A stretch of DNA of 64,000 nucleotides from Phorcus lineatus (lineage: Eukaryota > Mollusca > Gastropoda > Trochida > Trochidae). Positions 57,527 to 64,000 of the stretch are shown one piece after another. The notes below the pieces were generated by a model. It was not told the DNA's origin. It worked only from the letters and a program-made list of their open reading frames with translations, and did no database searches. Made by a program: the position numbers and the translations under genes. The stretch's first letter is position 1; each line of letters starts with the position of its first letter. The stretch spans positions 3,968,001 to 4,032,000 of the forward strand of contig OV121090.1 in the NCBI GenBank assembly GCA_921293015.1, given 5' to 3'.

Positions 57527-58025
57527 CTAAGGCGAAATATTGAACACCTCTATGCCCTGTCGCGTGATTGCAGGAAAACCAATACCCAAGTCTTCTCTGC
57601 TGTCCAATGCGGCGTTACTGCCATGGCAATGCTGGAGCGGTGAACATCCCTGATAGCAAGCGTAAACACAATGTCTGCAGCGTTCCAATACGCTTCTCCT
57701 ACTGTGAGTGTAGGTTTCTGCCTCTACACACACATTCTGTAGTCACTGGGGGTCGCTCATCGATCCAAGCACACTGCATCTGTTTCAGGTTCCGTGCTGC
57801 ATCATTACATAGCTTTCAATATACAGGCTAGGTGCGCAACAGATTGCTAAGGTGTTCCGTGTGCCGCCAAACCAGTTTTCGAGCTAGCTGATTTGAAGCA
57901 TTTGTCAATGGAAAGCCTCTTGGTCGATCTTGTCGTCGCAGTCTGCTAATTCCCTGTCTCCTGGGTCTGGTAGTAGGGAAGCTGCGGTTTCTAGGCAATA
58001 TAACATCGCTTTTATGGCCCATCTC
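57527..58025 (-). pseudogene. Possible degraded Tc1-like transposase
   Basis: On the minus strand, 58022-57828 encodes RPRRQGISRLRRQDRPRG followed by FPLTNASNQLARKLVWRHTE. This loosely follows the GRPR...QD/DDRxI...L.NR....LA..L pattern of the second HTH of Tc1 transposases. 57733-57527 is also GC-rich and open, but I find no clear DDE motif. No inverted ends were found. It could instead be an unrelated CpG-rich segment upstream of the gene. Confidence 0.35.
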
Positions 58026-58710
58026 TTCTTCATGTAATATGCAGCACGGGTAAATTTGGATTAAAGTTTAATGACCCATGCTTAGATATTTGTACTGCAC
58101 ATCTGGTGTTGGCAGAAATCAATACATCTATTTCTATAGTCATAACCCATAACAATTAGGCAATTAGCAAACGATTTGGAAGGTGGAGACTCAGGGGGCT
58201 TTGTATAGAATTTGGAAAATTATTTCGTGTTCCATGTTTTTATAGAAATTGTCAAGTTTGCAAATGTATTTTTGGTTTCGTGTTTCCTATCAAATATAAA
58301 GAAAACTTGAAATTTGTTTCTTTTGATCAAAGTCAGGGAATGCAAGCAGAAAAAGGAAAGTCTACTTTATATGCTCGCCATTGTGAACTTTTTGTTGAGT
58401 CTATCATCTAATGTATTTACGGTACACACATTTTGACATGCAACAACCAAAACAACGGAGAGTATAAGAGTATTAGGACATAAACACGTAGGTTGAAACA
58501 TGTGAACAGTTTATGATGACAATATCTTTCTGATAAACTACATCAGGTACCAGAACAGATACCAGAAATGCAGACACATTCACATCCACGCTGAAAACAG
58601 GCATTTTTTTTAGAAACGTAGAAAAGCATGAAAAAAACAAAACAGTGTGGATGCAGGGAATTAAATGCGTTTCCTATTTACTGAAATGGGGCTTGATTAC
58701 AACAAATAAG
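58026..58710. other. No recognised feature
   Basis: AT-rich, non-coding. Confidence 0.4.
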
Positions 58711-59005
58711 GGGGCGGGATAGCGCAGTGGTTAGCGCGTTCGGCTTCGGATCAAGAGGTCCGTGGTTCGAATCCCGCCAGGTTCTCGGCAACTTTGTCTG
58801 CAGTAGAGAACTGATCTACACGCAGTCAGGTTTGGGTGCAACGCTACACTGAGTTTCAGCGTAGTACCACCAATGGTTCGCTAGTTCCAGTTGTTGCTCG
58901 CCGGTTTCATAGCCACATTGGTGTTGCGGGCTTTCTCCCTGCAATAATACTAGCAGCCGCGATATAAGTGAAATAATCTTGAAAGCGGCGTTAAACCCCA
59001 ACTCA
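58711..59005 (+). mobile_element. tRNA-Arg-like SINE, copy C
   Basis: The tRNA-like head is 58713-58778. GGCGGGA pairs with the end CCCGCC, an A-box-like TAGCGCAGTGG is at 58720-58730, the anticodon-loop segment CTTCGGA fits tRNA-Arg(UCG), and the B box GGTTCGAATCC is at 58764-58774. The body matches copies A and B in reverse orientation and ends CTTGAAAGCGGCGTTAAACC then CCAACTCA. No clear TSD. The continuous match to the SINE body shows that the head is not a functional tRNA gene. Confidence 0.9.
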
Positions 59006-61079
59006 AAGAAGTCCAAAGTTATACTTCATGCAATCCGGTAAATGCAGAGAATACCTCCTGTTATTGATTCTTCTAATTAGTATATTTGACATCTATTAAT
59101 AATGTGATGGCTTATCAATCATTCAATGGTATCATTAAGTGTCACACAACTTACCTGACACCATCTATCGATTTGGTTTACGCGTCACTCAAGAAGCCAA
59201 GGTAAAGATTGCACCATTTCAGTAAAACGTCATGCGTGAATAACTTGATATCTATTTTTTTTCATATTAGTCAATGTATAAACATGTCCAACATAAAAGA
59301 TAGGAATAGGTTATAGTAAAAGTCATTTTGAAAATTATTTGGTAAATTTTTAATATGCTTTTATGCTGTGAACACTCTTAGTCTTGTTTGTTCGTACACA
59401 CTATTTGCACATACGTATTCAATTTCAGATACAGTCCATGTCAATGGAAACACAAATAATAACATATCATCAAGAATATCGAGTACTGTTTAAGAAGATA
59501 CTTGATCAAGAGTTCGCAATATATTCTTAAAAATGAGATTGACTGTTTCTTATTTCCAATGTTTGCTTACTGTGCTTTCAGATCGCATTAAACTCAACCG
59601 ACAAGACAAGACACGTGATAGAATCAAATTGATCAAGGCATCCCATCACATTACGGCTACTGCAAAGTTTGCCAATCTTTACTGCCATTATACTGTACAA
59701 ACGCACCACACAGGCAGCAAACACATCTTCAGGGAGTAATTTTGTTCAGTACATGATCACTGCATTTGGAAATGCTCAGCCTATCTCTGAACTATTATCA
59801 GTTAAGTAATAGTAAGATGAAAGTATATTGAAAAATTCCTTTCATTTTATTGTTACTTGTTCAGGTAAAGATTTCATATAATGAACAGTTATTCAGCACG
59901 GTTCTTTGAAAATTACCCTTTAACGTGTTGACGTGTCTTTTACTCAAAATGTTCCAAAACACTGATAATTTCCGTCTTTTTAAGCAACTCGATCATGACC
60001 GTAAACAAGCAAGGGAAAAGTTTGCTGTTGTTAGTTCTGGAAAACCGACGAGTTAATTAAATCATATGTATGGTTATGGTATATATCTATTGGTATATAC
60101 GTATATATTTACTAGCTCTATATTTCAAATATATATTTACCTAGAGAGATATATACAAGATCTTTATATACATCTGAATGCTATGAGTAAAGATGAATGT
60201 GCAAATGATGATTTAGTTCATTTATTTAAGCTCTGCCACTCGCTAAACATATGTTATACAACATTGTGCCCTTTTAAACTTGTTCGTATCCTTTGTGATA
60301 AAAGACCCTCTCAACCGGTATCACGATCTCCGTTGATTAACCTAGCCGTATAGCGTAAGTAATAGTTATTGATTTTGTCTCATAATTACTCAAAATAGGT
60401 TCTGTGCAATTGGATAGCAGATAGATGATGCTAAGATCCAAGACAGCTTCGTATCAAACTATGCCATCATGTGAAACTGACACTCCCTTGGTTCATGTAA
60501 TCTCTCAGGTAATGTTATCCTCGTGTTATATAATGCAGGATAGTATTTCTTTTGTTCTGTTGAGTTGTTAGTGTTTATAACTACTTGTAAAATTTAGGTC
60601 CAATGACATCCTTATATAATTATGTCAAAATAACCTCATCATTCCCCAATTCGGATTCGCCATTATGCATTTTCGGTATCGCATTATTGCAATATGAAGA
60701 CAAATAAATAATCTCACAGTTTGTAATTATGATTTAGAAAATGAAAACTTCATTTACTTTTTTTAGTTAAATCATTATTTATTTGTATGGTAAATTATCA
60801 CATTCTTTACAATGAATATAAAAAAAGAATGTATAGAATATATCATAAAAAAGGATTGAACACCGTCTTCGACACAACAAACGCACTCTCCGTATAAGCG
60901 CCCAAACCAAACCCTTCCAAAAACCTGCCTTATTTACTCATTCATTAAAAATGTATATACCCTGTATGGTGAACTAGAGCAGTTTCACTAAAACATTAAC
61001 TTTGAGTCATCTGTGTAAGTTCTTTCTTTGATTAGTCAGAAATTAGTCAGCTAGTTTCGTTACAATTCCACCCCTTTTA
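59006..61079. other. No recognised gene
   Basis: AT-rich sequence with TA-rich patches (for example 60080-60170). Open frames at 59533-59739 and 60066-60353 have no family features. Confidence 0.4.
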
Positions 61080-61360
61080 ATGACGGAACTGTCTTTTCAT
61101 AACATATTGTGTCAACAAAAACTGTATGCTCTAATTAATTCTGGATATATCCAGATGGTAGAATGTGCCTTTTGTAATCTACAATCTCTCATTCATCTAG
61201 TTGTAAAATGTAAATCAACCAAAATTTTATCCTCAGTAATAATTTCAACTGGGTACTTGTATAAAAGGAAATATACCCTTGAATTTCAATTCTACAAAAA
61301 ATACCCCGATAGGACTGTCCTTAAATTATATATAGCCAAGAACACTATACATTAAAGAAG
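61080..61360 (+). pseudogene. LINE reverse transcriptase C-terminal fragment (L1/Tx1-like)
   Basis: The frame contains TELSFHNILCQQKLYALI, VECAFCNLQSLIHLVVKC and KSTKILSSVII. The C-x2-C...H-x4-C spacing and position resemble the CxxC...HLfxxC zinc-knuckle at the end of L1/Tx1 elements. It is probably the same clade as the remnant at 24783-25600. Degraded and 5'-truncated. Confidence 0.45.
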
Positions 61361-64000
61361 GTTGTGACCTATATTAATAAGACGTTTATCATCCAGGTAT
61401 GTCCTGGTAAAATCCACTTTATATTTGATAATATAGATACTAGAAATGGTATCAAGTAGCTTGAAAGAAGGTTGCCTGGCCTAGCTATCATCTTAGTGGA
61501 CATCTGCAGTAATTTGTCCTCTTCGCAAAAACACACACTCGCCTTATATATGCTTCACATGATTGTGTCAAATCAACATATTACGATTGGTATGAGTTAC
61601 CAGACCATTATGGAACAATCATTGTCCATTATTGTAGCCAAAGAGCGTAGTCTATAATGTCTATAGAATTTTCTGAAAGGTATTTGAAAGATGTTCCCTG
61701 GCATCGTGCCTTAGTGTATTCGAGCTTAGATCAGAAACATTTACCAGGCACGAGCAGATGAAGCTGATCTTCCCCTGAGTGCTTGAAAATAAGAGGTAAT
61801 TGATGTTTAAAGTTAGTAATGCATTTATGCCACATTGTGGTCTTACTTTTAAAAGCGATTGCCATTGAATACTAGGTTTTTTCAAAGTAAATTGCCCATT
61901 ATTAATCTTGGAATTACGCCACGACGAAATTTCGTTTCTTAATAACCTCCGTTTATGCGACTTTATTTTTCATAACGATATGAAGTATTTTATTTAAAAA
62001 TAGTACATGGAAGAATCATGTTGTATACTAGTGTCTTTTGTTTTGTTCCAGCCTCTTAAAACTTTCCGGCTTTACAAGTAATTCCATGGAAATACAACTT
62101 AACACTTTTTCTTTAATAACTGCTAAACCAATTATGTCCTAAATGAAGCCCCATATATACCAATTTCTTGGATAAACCGAACACATTTTTCCTCCTCATT
62201 AGTATACAAGACCTTTGTCAGAGAGTTATAATTGCCCAGTCTGTTTGCTAAAGTATTCTTGTTGGACAATGAAGTGACACTCTGTTAGTGCCAGATCGAC
62301 TGTTATTTATACAGAGATATTGATACTCAAAAGTTTGATACGTTACGAATAGATCAATAGGAAACTATCTTAAAGTAAACAAGGCACCATTACGGTCTTA
62401 GTAAGATCATATTGCTAGTAATATTTCTCTATGGTATTGGGAAAACATTAATGCTTCGATTTTCAAAGAAAATTATTTCAAGCATTAATCATTGTCAATG
62501 TGTGAACTTAGTGAATAATATTGCATTGTCATTTCCCGTGGTCGTTTAAGTATAAACGATGTATAAAAACATGTATACATTAAAGAGACAGTAGAGCGTT
62601 TTAGATAAATGATGTGATCTTACGTTTACATTAATAGACTTTTCAAGTTGCCAATTTGCGAATAGTTTTTCAAAAGAAGCAGTTATATACATTTGGCATA
62701 CATGTTTATTGTTGGATAGTTGAGCAAATAAATTCAAAAGAAAATGCTACTGCTCCTTTACGCGGTGTTGACAAATGTCACATGTCTAAATTTCACAGTT
62801 AAGTTTGTTCATTCATGTAAACTGTGTGTCTGATTAGAATCGACCTGGTGTAATTACAAGGATTAACAAATTCTTGATTAATTCCATTTATCGGGATACG
62901 TTTTTCGGCTGCAGAATGGTCTGATGATATACCGTGTGTGAAGGAAACCATTGAACGAGGTCGTATCCTGGTAGATGAAAAGTTCAGAATTCCTCGAAAC
63001 ACGGTCATTCAGACTAGTTAATAAATCATATACTGGGATATACCATTGATGAAGACTTGTGTATTCAACATATCCTTTAAAACGATTAGTAGATCTTTAG
63101 TCCCGTAAGTTAGGTAGAAAATATAAGTTTGATAGAACTGCTGCTATACCAGATCAATGTGATAATGTTTTAGTTATAAACCAGTAATGATAAGACTTTT
63201 GGGACATTTGGGTTATATCGTTAAACTCAATGAAAAGAATCAAAACATTTATAACCAAACCATTTCACATTTTACGAGCATTTAGATCGTTCATCTTGAC
63301 AAAGAAATATTATGCCTTAGTGAAAATATGAACCCGATATGATTGCCCTCGTGGAATATAAATTCAGATATTTACCCTTTTCTATTCTGAAACATTCGCT
63401 GAAGTATCATTACCCAATGTACTATATTTAGGTAAGTATGACTTCCAATTTCCAAAATGTTATGTTCCGGATACTGACCCAAGAGACCTTAGATCTTAAA
63501 GGCGCTCTAGGGCGTTTTCCTGGGGCAATAAGAGGGATTTAATAAAAATGGTAAAGATAGTACCAACTGTAAAACTTTTTAACATCAATAAAAGAATGTT
63601 TAAACGAACATACAAATGTCAGTGAAAATACGCATTTTCCTTGAAAGGTGCTCACAACGGCCACGTGCAATTTTTGCTTGACACATTATTCTATGACAAT
63701 CAGTTTTAATTTGTTAATTAGATTCTTTACTTTTTGAAGAACTTATGTAACCCAGTATTGAATTAGAAATATTTAAAGAATTTAAATTTGTAATTTAAAA
63801 AATGTGCTACACTGGCTTTTACGAAACCTTGAACAAGTTGATTCGCTCAAATGTATGAAGCGTTATCTATCAAGGAAATCAGAATTGAGTAACGTCTCCA
63901 AATATAAGAACCAAGGGTGTTGAATGTTTAGCGTTGCCTAAAGTCAAATCGAGTTGTTAAGATGACTTAGTTCAATATCATTATTTGAATAGATTGGAAC
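61361..64000. other. No recognised gene
   Basis: AT-rich, non-coding as far as can be judged; open frames at 61472-61657, 61661-61885, 62546-62737 and 62799-63008 show no family features or splice context. Confidence 0.4.

Noticed and set aside
58713..58778. Possible functional tRNA-Arg gene
   Set aside because: The tRNA-like head is continuous with a SINE body and 3' end shared with copies at 36698-36995 and 55516-55828, and the anticodon stem is mispaired.
60066..60353. Open frame with apparent membrane-like start
   Set aside because: The Tyr/Ile-rich start is a TA-microsatellite translation; no other protein feature.

Overview
This 64-kb window is AT-rich, intron- and repeat-dominated eukaryotic DNA. 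The repeat repertoire points to a marine gastropod mollusc (inference; species not determinable): tRNA-headed SINEs ending in a GCGTTAAACACCAACTCA-type 3' end, a second tRNA-SINE with a GGGCAAGGCACTTC box and an (ATT)n tail, several truncated non-LTR retrotransposons with different short-repeat tails, and many small TIR elements. I see one convincing host gene. It lies on the minus strand and its three exons can be joined by GT/AG splice sites with matching phases: exon 1 at 57220-56120, exon 2 at 45872-45730, exon 3 at 44889-44754. It predicts a 459-residue protein with three MATH/TRAF-like beta-sandwich repeats and a short C-terminal coiled coil. Everything else is mobile, duplicated or unrecognised non-coding sequence.

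Layout. 1-2.5 kb: non-coding, with a foldback element and a repeat carrying paired TGACGTCA sites. 2.485-12.955 kb: what looks like one large CACTG-ended (EnSpm/CACTA-like) DNA transposon with inverted, internally repetitive ends and a TAC target-site duplication. Inside it are nested a 1.8-kb retroposon encoding a single protein and no reverse transcriptase (6224-8013, 12-bp TSD), a recent 5'-truncated LINE (9861-10939, 12-bp TSD) and older LINE ends. 13-20 kb: flank of that element, a LINE 3' end, three head-to-tail ~967-bp units, a palindromic 51-bp repeat, a SINE and a coding-like insert. 20-27 kb: mostly unrecognised sequence with a TIR element, a degraded L1/Tx1-like reverse transcriptase and a Tc1-like element. 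27-44 kb: further diverged copies of the same ordered non-coding blocks seen at 1-20 kb, each interrupted by different mobile elements. 44.7-57.2 kb: the host gene, whose 10.2-kb intron 1 holds several repeats. 57.2-64 kb: Tc1-like remnant, a SINE, a LINE fragment and otherwise unrecognised sequence.

The most informative internal relationship is that the flanks of the large transposon (about 2.3-2.48 kb and 12.96-13.4 kb) match an uninterrupted paralogous sequence at about 33.9-34.5 kb. That paralogue acts as an empty site and supports the 10.5-kb stretch being a single insertion. A second relationship is that the protein-coding retroposon and the tRNA-SINE share their 3' terminal sequence, as expected if both use the same LINE machinery.
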